A stretch of DNA of 64,000 nt. Source: Adiantum capillus-veneris. Taxonomy: Eukaryota; Streptophyta; Polypodiopsida; Polypodiales; Pteridaceae. The translations under genes were made by a program, and so were the position numbers. Positions 39,862 to 52,004 of the stretch are shown one piece after another. Below the pieces are notes generated by a model that searched no databases, had not been told where the DNA came from, and saw only the letters and a program-made list of their open reading frames with translations. The stretch covers positions 101,175,355 through 101,239,354 of the forward strand of contig CM043943.1 of the NCBI GenBank assembly GCA_014529385.2. The letters run 5' to 3'. Numbering within the stretch: the stretch's first letter is position 1; each line of letters starts with the position of its first letter.

Positions 39862-41242
39862 ATGGATTTGTCTTCTTCCCGCCAAAGAAGTTCTAGAGGT
39901 TTCTCTACAATGTCCCCAACTAACCTCACCATTAGTGTGCCAAAAAGAACCATGTAGTAGCACAAGCACTATCTCAATCTCAAACTCTCTCACTACAGAT
40001 AATAGGTGGCAAGAGCAAAGGATAAGCAAAGGTTCTTGGGTTCTTATGCAGCCAAGAAGGAGAAAACGCGCGAAAGCAACAAATATGTTTCGTTCTACAT
40101 GGAAAGCAAGAGTTTTAAATTTCAAAGTCGAGGTTGGTAAGAAGACTGTGAAAGAGGTCTTTGTTCAACATGTTTTCACTCATCTGATGTGATTGCTAAT
40201 GGTGTTGATGTCTCCAAGGTGCACAATCCACAGTGCAACTGTGAGTTAATTATTTAGCACTCCTCTATAAATGTTATCTTACATTTCAAATGTGAATTTG
40301 TTTTTTCTTCTCTTATTATAGATACTTAAATAGGTTATACAGATGTTTGTATTTAGCTCTATTCTTTTACATTCACAGATGTTTATCCTTCCTCATATGA
40401 GGAATGGGAGCCATTGGAGTGCATTATAGGTCTCATCTCTGTGACCCATGCTCATATTGGGGTCTTGCAAATATGCAGATAGAACTAGCAAAAGCCTTGG
40501 AGACGAGGGTATTTTCTTCTATGACCATTTCTACCAGCTCAATCAAAGGAATCAGAGAGGTTTATTGGTGAAGATTTCACTACCAACCAATTGGAACTTC
40601 ATGGATTGGCCCATTCCCGACACAACAATGAGTGAGGCATTGAGGAGCAGGCTCTATAGGGATGTTCATAGGTCTCTCCAAAACTCTATACCCACTAAAT
40701 TGGTGAAACTTGCAAATTTATGTCCTGTTGGTCTCTTTGTTGAGTTATTTCATACCTGCAATGTGAATGTTTCTAAAACTATGCTGCTTTGCAAATTATT
40801 TGATTCCCTCTTGTCTGATAAGCTTCTTGATCGAGGGTGGTATGTGAAAGAAACAGATGGCATATGTTGCGAGATTTCTCTTGACACTTTCATTGTCAAG
40901 TATATACTTGTGACACAGACATTAATAATCTCCTTTTGGTACAAGTGTTCTCACAATGTTGAAGGTTGATATGTGCCTATGGATCAAGAAGCAGCAAGTT
41001 TGGCAAACAATGTTGTCATAGGCGTGGAAGTGGTGGACAAAGACCTACATCTTATGACAGTAATTACAATAAGGCATCAATGCAATCTTTTGCAACTTTG
41101 ACATGACATAGTGGAGAAGACTGCCAACATTGACTCCGTAAACTTTTATTTCTTGTTGTGCGGACGAAGAGTAATGCAATGAAGGGAGAAGCATTTTCTG
41201 TGTGGAGATCTTTCTGGTTGTATTCAAATTGTGCCCATGTAA
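39862..41242 (+). pseudogene. BAH/ubiquitin-like element protein, copy A (broken)
   Basis: This is a diverged homologue of the intact gene at 54751-56055. Exon 1 starts at 39862 (MDLSSSRQRSS), soon hits a stop, and resumes in another frame with SKGSWVLMQP and KKTVKEVFVQHVF, which align with KGTWILMQQ and KKSIKEVLVQHVY of copy B. An intron follows at the same codon position and phase as in copy B (donor after AAC T, acceptor ttcacag at 40376-40378). Exon 2 reads VYPSSYEEWEPLECIIGLI, shifts frame, and continues to GIFFYDHFY and ILVTQTLIISFWYK. The C-terminal ubiquitin-like segment is readable at about 41010-41242. Several stops and frameshifts make it a pseudogene. The histone-Ulp1 pseudogene converges on it. 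Confidence 0.8.
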
Positions 41243-41314
41243 TCTAGCCTGAATGGCTTCTACAAAATGTAACTTTTTTGACTAGTTTAATATTAATATC
41301 AAGTGTTTGTTCAA

Positions 41315-41316
<2 letters not shown>

Positions 41317-41377
<61 letters not shown>
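41317..41377 (+). repeat. (CT)n microsatellite between convergent genes
   Basis: About 30 CT units between the ends of the BAH-like and the histone-Ulp1-phosphatase pseudogenes. Confidence 0.97.
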
Positions 41378-41379
<2 letters not shown>

Positions 41380-41429
41380 AGTATTTGAAACACATAGACA
41401 GGTAGACATTATCAATTTAATGTATAAAC

Positions 41430-44281
41430 AATGAATTACTAAGTACCTTTGTAAGTACAAATTCCGATGTGCTCAATGGGCTTAAGTACATTCCTTGCGA
41501 GTATGGGACTAAAATGTCCTGTAGGTAAAGATCGTGAAGATGCCCTTCAAATGAAGGTGGAGAAATAGTAGTGCCGGCTGGATTTATGTGGTGTGTCATC
41601 AATCAACAAAGTATTGAGAGCATCATAAGGCACATTGATTTGTTCAAAGGGCTTGTAGAAAATTGGTACATTAGCTTTAATTGGGTGGAAATGTCCCACA
41701 ATGATATTATAATTTCTTTGACTATACAGAAACTAAAAATCAAATCTCTGAGAATTTCAGCCAAACTACAAACTATGGAAACAAGGGGATTCAAGTTTTG
41801 GGCCTGCATTGAAGACCAGATAGCAACCCTAAACCGTGGAATCAAAACATCCAAAAATTCCTTTGTGCCTGGGCAAATTACTACTCTGAGATTTCCCAAG
41901 CAAAAACTACATAAATCAAAGATCTCTGTATGTACACTGTACGGCTGTCGCAGCAGCAACAATCCATTGAGATCCAAAATAATTAGTCTCTACAATCATT
42001 GTGTGCATACATATAAGTAGTTAGAAACAAAAAAAGAGTATATTATTTAAATACAATGGATATTACCGGAACAACCATATCTACTTGAAGCAAGAGTCCG
42101 TATTGGTCATTTCTAATGTTGACATTCTGTTGTTGAGTGTCGATGTTCCCTTTTGTATTGCCAAGGGTATCCACCTCTTGTGGTTGTGCAGTACGGAACT
42201 CTTGTGTTTCCATGGCGGAATGGTTAACTTGTTCTATTGTCTATTCTTGTCTTTGATTTGCAACATTGGCCTCCTCCTCTACATGGTGTAGACACTCTGT
42301 ATCTTCTCTTAGCTCTGAAGAGATCTTCACTTTAGCAATTACAGGAGCTTGGACTCCCTCATATTGATCATGTGCCTCATCTTGTGCCACAATAAAAGGC
42401 ACTCCCAAATCCTCCTCTACTTGGCCTAGACCCTTTGTTGCATTCCTCGGCTCTGAAGAGCATTTTACATCTGCATTTTCAAGAGCTTGGTCTACTTCAC
42501 ATTGATCAACCCCAACTTCCATTTCAGTCACTCCAACTACAAAGTAAACCAGTGTCTGTTCCTCTAATATGGGGTCAGTTTTACGGATTTGGTTTCCAGT
42601 GGTGGAAACTGGCATGACTTGCTCATCACCGGCCATTGTTAAAGTTATTATATGGTCGTCGACAAAACTGTCTTCTGCATCTAAAACTCTTGGAGTTCAA
42701 AGAGATAGTAGATGTTGAATCATTGATGCGTGGTACCTTTGTAAATATTCCAATGTATAATTTTCCACAGCATTCTGCAAAATTAGGTTAACTTGTGGTC
42801 AATACTTCAATTAAGAATAGCACCAAGTTGGTCCAAACCATAGCACGGAATACCTTAGACATAAATGGATTCAAAGCATAAAAACTCTGTAGTATGTACT
42901 CTGCATGGGGAAGATATCTTCAACCACAGGAGTTTAGATCTGTTTGATTAGGCACTTTGACAGCTTTAAAAGTTTCCCTGTAGAGTTCATGATTTCCACA
43001 AAGCCTTCCACAGACGTGAAGTAATCTTTTTACACATCTATGAATAGTGAAAGTTATTTGTTATTAACAATATTGAGGTCATCATCCATAGCCCAAATAA
43101 AAACTCAAGGTTACATCAACATTCACACTCTTATCTCTGAATGTGTTCCTCGTATGGAGTTGATAGTCCATACCACTTGTTTGTCCAGTTCAATGCATAC
43201 AAGGCTCCAATGATTATTTAATTTGTATGGAAACACTAGAGTTGTGAACTGAAGCATTGGACAATGGAAAAACCATCTCTCCGACATGCCATGAGGGGTG
43301 TTTTTTATTCGGAGTGGCACAGACAATTGTGGATCTAAAACATGTATTTTAGTATGGCTTTGTTGAGGGAGGTGGCTCTTTATTAAGCTACAATCAAGAA
43401 AAAGGATTTAATTAGAGACCAAATACAAAAGTAAAGTATCTTAGGTAGAGAAGAGCGCCTACTTTAGGCATAAATAAACAATAGAGTCTGTAATTTGTGC
43501 ATTGGGATCTTTCAAAATTCCAATATCAACAGAATCCAGAGCTAATTGCGAAGTACCATCAACAAGGGGAATGATTGCTAACAGTCCTTCTTTCATGGAA
43601 TGTAAAATATCGTTGTTTCTTGCATTTAAGTATGTGTTAACTTGCCCATAATTTCTCCTCTGTGCCTCTTCATTAGTAGCAGCAGTCTCTTTCCTCTTTA
43701 ATTTATCTGATTCCAGGTAACGTCTTTCTTCTTGCTCAGCTCTGGCTCTAGTGTTCACATCATGAGTAACCTCATGAATCTTAACCCCATGATCATGTCG
43801 GCCTGGTGGTATTAGCCATATATCCTTGATTTTAGGGTCAATAAACTCATTAGGGATGAGGAGCTTATCATATCTCCAACGTACTCTCTTGAGCATCTCA
43901 TTGTCCTTGTCCATACCCGGTGAGAATGAGCAACAACAATGGTGATATCATTAAAGTACTCCAATAAAAAATCTCATGTTGCTTCTTACAGAGTAGGGCA
44001 AAAACCTTCCATCTCATTGTACCAGCACATGCTTCCTCGCAAATTTGCCTTACTGCTGTTTGAAAAGGAAGTTTAGGGACACAAATCTCAATACATTTCT
44101 GAGATTTTTTGATCTCTCTAAATAAACCCATGTTTCTCTGAATATTCTTCATTCTTGGTCCCTTCAATATCTTCATTGGTTTACCTGAACTTTTCTTCTT
44201 AATAACAGACCTTCCACATGCTTTCTTTGCAAGCCCTGGTCCTTTCCCTCCCTTCCTTGCTATTGCCTTTGTTCTTGCCAT
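41430..44281 (-). pseudogene. Histone H3-like/Ulp1/FCP1-like fusion, copy A (broken)
   Basis: Starts at 44281 with MARTKAIARKGG, an H3-tail look-alike. The histone fold follows (LFREIKKSQK, PKLPFQTAVRQICEE, TMRWK), and after a frameshift FLLEYFNDITIVVAHSHRV and MDKDNEMLKRVRW. A charged linker (43914-43459) leads to an Ulp1-type protease. Its histidine block is NNHWSLVCIELDKQVVWTIN (43326-43123), with Asn 17 residues after His as in copy B. Its cysteine block VPNQTDLNSCG (about 42960-42920) is followed by a stop where copy B has Trp. An acidic segment (42636-42070) ends in a donor-like site. An exon starting at 41989 gives LIILDLNGLLL, KEFLDVLIPRFRVAIWSS and NTLLIDDTPHKSS, an FCP1/NIF-like HAD phosphatase. 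Multiple frameshifts and stops make it inactive. Continuity of the phosphatase with the rest rests on a readable splice junction. Confidence 0.75.
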
Positions 44282-44305
44282 TCCACTGTAAGAGATAAAT
44301 GCAAA

Positions 44306-44308
<3 letters not shown>

Positions 44309-44397
<89 letters not shown>
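44309..44397 (+). repeat. (CT)n-(GT)n microsatellite at the retroelement left border
   Basis: CT units (44309-44362) run directly into GT units (44363-44397). The 2.2-kb direct repeat of the reverse-transcriptase element begins right after. The start codon of the histone-like pseudogene lies only about 30 bp to the left. Confidence 0.95.
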
Positions 44398-44398
<1 letters not shown>

Positions 44399-46634
44399 TC
44401 TTTATCCTTCTAGAGATAATCGGACTCTCTATCCTATTTACCATAATTTAACCCTCGGGTATACTTTAACCCTTGGCAATTATTGACTTTCAAAATTTAC
44501 CAACTATACAAAGTATACCTTGCTCTCCTTAAAAAAATTGCTATCTACTATATGCCCCACCACATGGGTTACATGCATGAATTGCTACTTACATAAAAGT
44601 GCCTTGTGGTTACGTTTTTTCATAATTGGTTTGTACAAAAGGATTTAACCAATATTATGTAACTTTGGTCGACATGAGTGCCTTGATTATTCTGACAATC
44701 TGGACGTGGGTGGATGCATTTTCTTTCCCACCCTTCTGATGCGCTCTATTTTGGGATGGTGGAAGCATGGACGTCACTCTGTACTTGGGGGAATCGGTGG
44801 TGATTAAAGGCACTACTATTTTCGTGTGATCCTTTCTGGGATATAGGCCTGGCTAAGCAGGATTCCAGGAGATTGTTGTGCTATATAAGGTGAGCTACAA
44901 GCTCACTTGGTATTCATTCTGCAAGTGTGTGTGTGCTCTCTCATTGTGTGTATACTCTATATTGGTATGTTCATCATACAAAGCTACACTTGAGGGTCTA
45001 CAAAGTATGGCCCCTAGCAAGAAAAACATGGTGGATACTACTGAGGTAAGGAGGAAATATTATTTTTTTGCTTCAAACATTTTTTATATTGTTTCGGGTA
45101 AGGCATGATATGTCCTCCCAAGGGGAGGGAATTGGACTTATTGTTGCAGCAAGAGCTGACGGTATTGAAAATGAATTTAATGAAGCTTGTAATTTTAGGA
45201 ATTGAGGGGTTATTCTCATACTACTGCTCTTTCGGTTCTTTTCTGATAAAAAGTGTTGCATAGATTCGTTTGGTTGGGGTTTTTGCTTGCCAACCAATCC
45301 GGTACCAATAACTCTTTGCATAGCTAGCTGGCTAGTGCTTTATGCAGCCCTATGTAGGGAAGTTTTTGCTGGTCTTGGGTGATACTAAGAGTTAGTATCC
45401 GCTAGCTTGCATACTATGTATATGGGTGTTATGATTGCCTTTAGTATCCACTAGCTTGTATACTATATATACAGGTGGTATGTATACAGGTGTTATGATT
45501 GTTATCCATACAAGTGTTATGATTGCATACTATGTATAGAGGTAGTTCTGGATGTATAAAGACAGCCGGAGCCGTTGGTATTGATGACAAAATGATAGTA
45601 ATGATCGGCAACAGCTTCTCTTACTTCTCTTGTTTTTGAGGTTTTAGTTAAGGCTTGCTGATCAAGGCATTGAAAAATGACGCTTAAAACTCTTAATAAT
45701 GCTCTTCTAGTACTGGTCTTCTCAGTTATCTGAACATAAGTATACTAGTTGGTCTCTGGCGGACAGCTAGCTTGCATAATATAATTAATTATTGTTTTTG
45801 AACCATTTGGCTTGCCTGTATCTCAATGGGGTAGTCTCCCCCACCTTCTTTGCTGGGAAGATGAAAACATAATACTATACCTGCTCAGGAGGAGATTTTA
45901 AATTGGAGTATTGAGGTAAGGCCTTTTTTGCATGTCTATGGATATACAGGATAGATGTTACTTATGTGAACAATTACTGGTTGTGGTCTTTTTCGGCCAT
46001 TGGAAGGTAAGTGTATTTGTTGTTTTTGGGTGGCAGCTAGCTTTCAAAATTGGAGTATTTTTTTCGAATCGGATTGCTTGCATATCTCTTGATATCGTGG
46101 TGTTGTTCCCCCACCTTCTTTGCTGGGATGAGTAAACATGATACTATACCTTCTCATAAGTGCAGTCTACAAGCAAGAATATTGGGCGTAGATTTTCTTG
46201 GCCTGTCTATAGATAGATTAGCTAGATGTTTCATATAAACACATGTTCGCATTTCAAAACATGGATTCCAATTGGTGGCACCAATTATTGAACCGGATAA
46301 AGGTGGATTTTTGGTATGAATATAGGGCAATGAAATATGGGAAACTATTTGTACCTGATGGTTTCTTACAATTGCTGCTCTTTTTGCCAGAATCAAACAT
46401 TTTTAGATGTAGCTTCATTTGAAAATAATGCTGCATCTGGGACTGTGATATAGTATTCGGCCTAAATTTTGGTCGGGTTCGACCATATAACCAGTCATTT
46501 TGGGAGGCTATTAATCGCCTATGTTCAGTATCTTGTCCTCTTTATGGTATATAGGAGCTGTTGTTATTGATTCTGCTTCACACTTACTTCTCCTTTATAT
46601 GGTATATATAATGTAATTGTTCAAGTGGGAGTTG
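44399..46634 (+). mobile_element. Left 2.2-kb direct repeat of the RT element, with promoter and exon 1
   Basis: The sequence matches 51995-54207 with only scattered substitutions and a few indels. It holds a TATA box (TATATAA at 44882-44888) and a start codon at 45007 in the frame MAPSKKNMVDTTE, followed by a strong splice donor (gag|gtaagg at 45045/45046). A short array of 'tagtatccgctagcttg/tatactatgtata' words lies at about 45385-45545. The repeat lacks TG..CA ends, so it is not a typical LTR. It resembles the pseudo-LTRs of Penelope-like elements, which arise from tandem copies. Confidence 0.8.
44882..45045 (+). promoter_or_regulatory. TATA box, 5' UTR and first exon of the RT element
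   Basis: TATATAA at 44882 is followed 125 bp later by the ATG at 45007, which opens a 13-codon exon ending at a gtaagg donor. The same arrangement recurs at 52478-52641 in the right repeat (ATG at 52603). Preservation of the frame and donor in both copies supports a real first exon. Confidence 0.6.
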
Positions 46635-48479
46635 TTTATTGCAGTTACTCTTACCTACTACTTGGTTTACCATCAACTAAACTATCCAACTGGTGCTTCA
46701 TACGTGGATGATGCTACAGTTGGGACTATTATATTATATTCATCTCGGTCTTAGGTATGGCTATTGGAGGTAGAATTTCTTTTACTATTTTTTTGTTGAG
46801 AAAAATAATTATGTTGCATGTATACATTTGGTCGATGCTTGCCTTGTCGTTGGTAGATACCGGCGGGAATCTCTTACTGATGCTCCTCTAGTTCTGACTT
46901 TTTCAGCCATTCGAAGTTTGAATACAAACTGGGGTACTTGGGAGAATACGTCTGGCTTGGAGGTGGGTATTACAGTTTCTGTTACATGTTACTCGGTTTA
47001 CCAGCAGCAATTATGTAGAGCTGGGATTTATTTTGTCAATGATGCTGTATCTGGGACTGATATACAGTTTTCAAGCCCCAATTTGTTTTGGGTGTGACCA
47101 TATTTCCGATCATTATGTGTTGGTATGAACCACCTATGGGATTTCTCTTATCCTCTGTATGGTATGTAGGACTATTGTATAGTATTCGGCCCAGGATATA
47201 GTGTGGGTTGACCTTATATCTGGTCTTTTTTGCTGGTATTAATTGGCTTTCCACTTCTCCTCTCTATAGTGTGTATAAACCTTTTATCTACTTGGATATG
47301 GTTGGGAAGCTGATGGGCTTTCCACTGGTTTATCTGGTATGGAATAATGAGTGATTGGTTCTAATGGTGTTTGTAGAACAGGTGGGTAATGGGCTCACAC
47401 TATTGATCAAAAAATTATGTCTTCTAGTGCTTGTCCTTGAAATATTCTCTAAATTCCGTTTGCTTTTATATTCGCTCTTCATCTGGGTTGTATGGGCTCC
47501 TTTATCGGCCTAGACTTGGATTTCACATAAATTTAACCCAATTGGCTAGTCGGTGGTAATTACCTGGAGGAAGAAATAACTAAAAAACTCTTTTATTGTA
47601 CATAACCAATAAAGGTTTACATAGAACTTTGACTTTAATAAATACATTGAATTAATTATCTAAAGAAAGTCTTCTGGAAACTAATGGGCTTAAGGAAGTA
47701 TGAGCTTCTTTTAGTTGATTATGTATGTCAATTAAGGAAATTTTTAGGCTCTATTTCACGTTTGAATTTTGGTATTAAACTTTGAATTGGAAGGAATACT
47801 ATACATTTTGAAAAATTTAACCTAGCACTTTGATAATTTGTTTCTAGAAATCACGGACTTTAAGAGCGCTATTACACATCATTTTCATTTAAATAGCATA
47901 GTTTTCTTCTTAAGTTAGTACCAAGGTGACATGGATGACAACTAGATCACCCCAGTTACCTGTTATGCGGTTTGAAAACTAACGAGCGACGAATAGTTTG
48001 TTTTCTTACTGTGGATGCAGGTAAGGGTGTCCCTTCGATCCTTGGCTCCTGTTTGAGAAGTTGGAATGTTGTTCACTTATATTGTCACACTAATCAGGAC
48101 CTTCTTACCCTATTATGGCCTGATACTGAGGTGTATTTGTTTGGATTTTCAGTCGAAAGGAATACATGATTTGATACTTTGAACTATAGACCTTGGTATT
48201 TGTAGTTTTTTGCATGTGTTATGTATATTGATAATAGTATAAACTCTCTCCTTAAGCACATGGGTGCCTTTGGGTTTTACCTATGTCACCAAGACCTAGT
48301 CTGCAGGATTTATATCCTTAGGAGATGCAACTTGCGAACGGATTTTCTAGGGTAGGGGGTATCCCACACAACCGCTACGACCTTTGTCTTGGTTGGCTTT
48401 TAGGATGGAATACTTACCAATTCCTCTTTAGATCTTACTGGTATTGATATTTTTAACTTTAGATTGTCCCTATCTCTGC
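46635..48479 (+). other. Interior of the RT element upstream of the main coding region
   Basis: Unique, T-rich sequence that continues the left repeat. It probably contains intron sequence, since the acceptor-like 'ttttaactttag' lies at about 48454-48465 just before the main coding region opens. No other gene seen. Confidence 0.4.
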
Positions 48480-51400
48480 TGCTCTTGACCTATCCACCCT
48501 ACCCTTCTCCCCGGAATCCATGCTCATGATTAAACTTATCCACGACCCTTTGGCAATTTCTCTTCAAAACCAATTCTCAAAGGTTACAAATACCCATGAC
48601 TCTATCATGAATCTATTAACCTTTAATGACTGGGTACTTATCCTTTCCAATCTGGTTGCTGAGTCAAAAGAAGGAATACTTCACCTTCAGAAGTTGGCTT
48701 CTAACCTTGCTGCCATTGAAATGAGTCATAAGTTAGATCTTCTACAGTTCTCGGCTAAAGGAGCCGACCTTTCTAACTTTATCAGGAAACTTTGTGGCCT
48801 TGCTTCCTGTTTTTCTACCACTAAATCTTTTGATCCCGCTAAGGCTCCAAAAGGCCTCTTTTGTAGGGATGATGCTACTGTAGAAGCAGTCAAAAGCTTT
48901 CAACGGGGACTTAGTTCGTTTAGTGAAACTTCTTACTGGATATGGTTCCAAAATTCTCGGAGTGTTTTCCCTTCCTCCCTCCAAGACAGATTGCTATTGA
49001 AGGAATTGAGCTTGACCATCAGCTTTGGGAGCTTCAAAATAAAGCTTTTGTGGTACCCATCTCAATTGAGACTTGGGTTTTTCTTGCAGCCCTACCTGCC
49101 TCCACTAGTGAAGATTTTTGACTGGAGACCCTCAAAGGAGTTCAGTTCTTGGACAAAGGTGATGTAATAGAAGCACCTTTTAGTATGCATTTCTTGGATT
49201 CCAGAAAATGCCCTATCTTGTCTGGCATTTATGCTAGAACCAAGGGGACAATGACCTTTTCTAAATAGAGAAGTGAATTATATTCAGAATCTATCTGGAT
49301 TATCTACCCCCCTACATCAAATGTGCTTGCAAAAGATTTTAGATGTGAAAGTTGATTGTAAAAGCAACATCCTTTGGTTCGATCATGCAATTTGGTTCCT
49401 CCTCAACCATCTGGAGGACCTCTTCCCATCTCACACGGGAGAGCATTTTCTACCTATTATTTGCTCTTGGCTTAGTGACCAAGCTAAGGAAGCTGTGCGA
49501 GCCCAAATCACTTACCTTCACTTTAGGAATTTCATGTACGAGGCTTTGAAAGAACTAAAATTAGATGCATCAAGCCTAAAGGCATGTTAAATTGGAGGCT
49601 TTCTAATTTAAGTTATTCTAAAGGCATCAAACATATCCAATCCCTTCCCAAACCTTCACTTGATGCAGAGGAGTCCCCTAGCCTCAAAAGGCCTTTGTTA
49701 ACTAGTTCTGCTTCACACTCGATCACATCTTTTTTATCCCCTTCTTCTACACCAGGGTCCTCTAAAGGACGTAATAAAGCTAGAAGCTATGTCAAAGGCA
49801 GGGGAAAGAATCTCCCTATCAAGAAAATGTTTAACACTTGTTTGTATTGCTCTTTCAAATTAATCGGACTACTTTTGGAAAGCTATTTTTATGCAAGGAA
49901 GAGAATCTAAAGAAGCGTATTGTTCATTGCCACTTTTTGAATCAAATTTTTGATTTGTTTACTCCAAAAAGTATAATACAGTATGCTTTTCTACATGTGT
50001 TTAATAGTACTAACAAGGTGGATGAACTAACCTTTGGTTGGACCTTTGATCCTCCCTTGAAAAACTTTATGTATTCTACATAATTTCTTACTTCAGACAA
50101 ACAATCATCTTGTATGTGCTTTCTCTCTAGAAATTACTGTTATGACTTGCAGGATTTTGGACAACATGTGTGCACTACGGATTTTTATCTTATTAGTTCA
50201 AGTGAAATCAAGGACCTATTGAGTAAGGGTCTGAATCATATCCCACTCCAACCAATAAATCCATACTTGGCTTTTTCCGCACTACTTACTCGCTTGACTG
50301 ACATAGTCAAATTATTGAATTTAGATAGCCTACAACATGCTAGACTTGTTGATTCTTTATCCTCTTACTTTCAATATTTTATTGAATCAATCCCACTTGC
50401 ATGGATTAGTCAAGAAGCAACATGGATTTCCCCGTCACTATCCTCTATGATGCATAAACTAAAAAAGGAGTGGTTTGTGGTAGTACTTGACAAAGCCCCT
50501 CATATACCTACTATTATCTACAAACACTTAGCCAAGATAATGGCTTTGTCGAGGCTTAAAGGACTGGAACTTTTGCTATCTGAAATGTGTGAAGAAGAAG
50601 CCATCCGATACCTGGACTCTTCCCTGAGTTAACTTAAATTAGACATTCAAAGTTCAAAACTGCCTATATTTTTTCCCACTTATAAAAGTCACAAGCATAA
50701 GTTTAGATGGATTCCAATGCCTCCAATTCTATCATGTTACATGCCACAAATGTGATCACTGCTTGCCTCAATCTTATTCTCACTGACTGTAATAACATCT
50801 GTGATGATAGGTTTTTAACCGGTGAAGAAATTCACTAGACTTCTAATTAATAACTTATGGCTTCTGAAGAGCTCAACTGAGGTATTCATTAATCTCCCAC
50901 AAAACATTGTTTCTATGTTTTCCGTTGATATCAGGCAATGTTATGAAAACATATCACTTTTTCAGCCTTTCGGGCTTTTCTTTGTTCTACACCAAATCTG
51001 TAAAATGGTTTTTGAGAGGAGAAATAGGATGGGACACCATACTATTTTACTAGCTCGAAGCCCCAGATGGGTAAAAAACACAACAAAAGTACCACCCACA
51101 CATTATAATCCACATAATCTAATGGAGATTATTGAATGGCTCTTTCAGAATTCCTTTGTCATGCTAGGAGAACAATGCTTTCAACAAATCCATGGTATCC
51201 CTATGGACTTCTCATGTTCACCAGTCATGTGCAATCTTTATTTGGCTTTCTTTGAGTATAAATGGATACTTAAACAACTGGAGACTACTGACACTACTAT
51301 TGATCTTACACTATTTCAACACACTTACATATATATGGATGATTTATTAAGTTTAAATAATCCCAATTTTGTACAATGCATACCACTAATCTATCCTGAT

Positions 51401-51840
51401 ACGCTTAAGGTTGAACCGACCTTCATGGAATACTTGAATATTGACAACAAATTCGTTGTTACTAAAATAGTTTTTCTCAATATTTGAGCTGTCACTTTTT
51501 TCTCCGTTAACCAAAAGTTATAGCATTGAATTCTCTTGCAAAAGACACAAGCTACACCTTGGCCTGATTGAATTCGTCAGAAGGAGGAGTAATCGTCCAC
51601 GTAAGTTAGCAGTAAAAACTTGTCTCGGCATGGTATATCTGATTATGTACTCATCCTCAGACTCGTTCATTGTGTTTCAGGCAGTATGTAATCTAATGAA
51701 GAAATATGTAGCAAATGGGTTTGCTACAACTGAGTTGTTGGGCACTATTAGGAAATTTCTTAATAAAAACTCTTGGCCATTAAGCTTGGCTAAAAATGAG
51801 AAAGTTATTGAACTTTTGGAACTCTTTCACTGATACACTG
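48466..51840 (+). pseudogene. Reverse transcriptase of a Penelope-like element (decayed)
   Basis: Frames at 48520-49167, 49273-49590, 50114-50632 and 50822-51487, plus the thumb-like part at 51630-51833, read as one long protein broken by stops and frameshifts. Conserved RT blocks: KSHKHKFRWIP (about 50690-50720), motif A FSVDIRQCYENI (about 50915-50950), motif B QIHGIPMDFSCSPVMCNLYL (about 51185-51245) and motif C YMDDLLSLNNP (about 51333-51365). After it comes FSCKRHKLHLGLIEFVRRRS-type sequence. This block order, with LYL after motif B, fits Penelope-like elements better than LTR or LINE enzymes. No GIY-YIG endonuclease was found. It is flanked by the 2.2-kb direct repeats. Confidence 0.7.
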
Positions 51841-51915
51841 GTTGTAGGGGATGGTCTCACCACCTGGTGAGGACCCCCCTCACCTAGTGGTAGGACTCTC
51901 CCTGGGTAAGGGTGG

Positions 51916-51998
<83 letters not shown>
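51916..51998 (+). repeat. (CT)n microsatellite between RT gene and right repeat
   Basis: About 40 CT units. The right direct repeat starts at its end, exactly as the left repeat starts after the tract at 44309-44397. Confidence 0.97.

Positions 51999-52004
<6 letters not shown>

Noticed and set aside
44399-46634. Classical LTR of an LTR retrotransposon
   Set aside because: No TG..CA ends, no PBS or polypurine tract next to it, and the RT blocks do not match Gypsy or Copia.
48742-48984. Antisense frame within the RT region
   Set aside because: It is a shadow of the plus-strand coding sequence.
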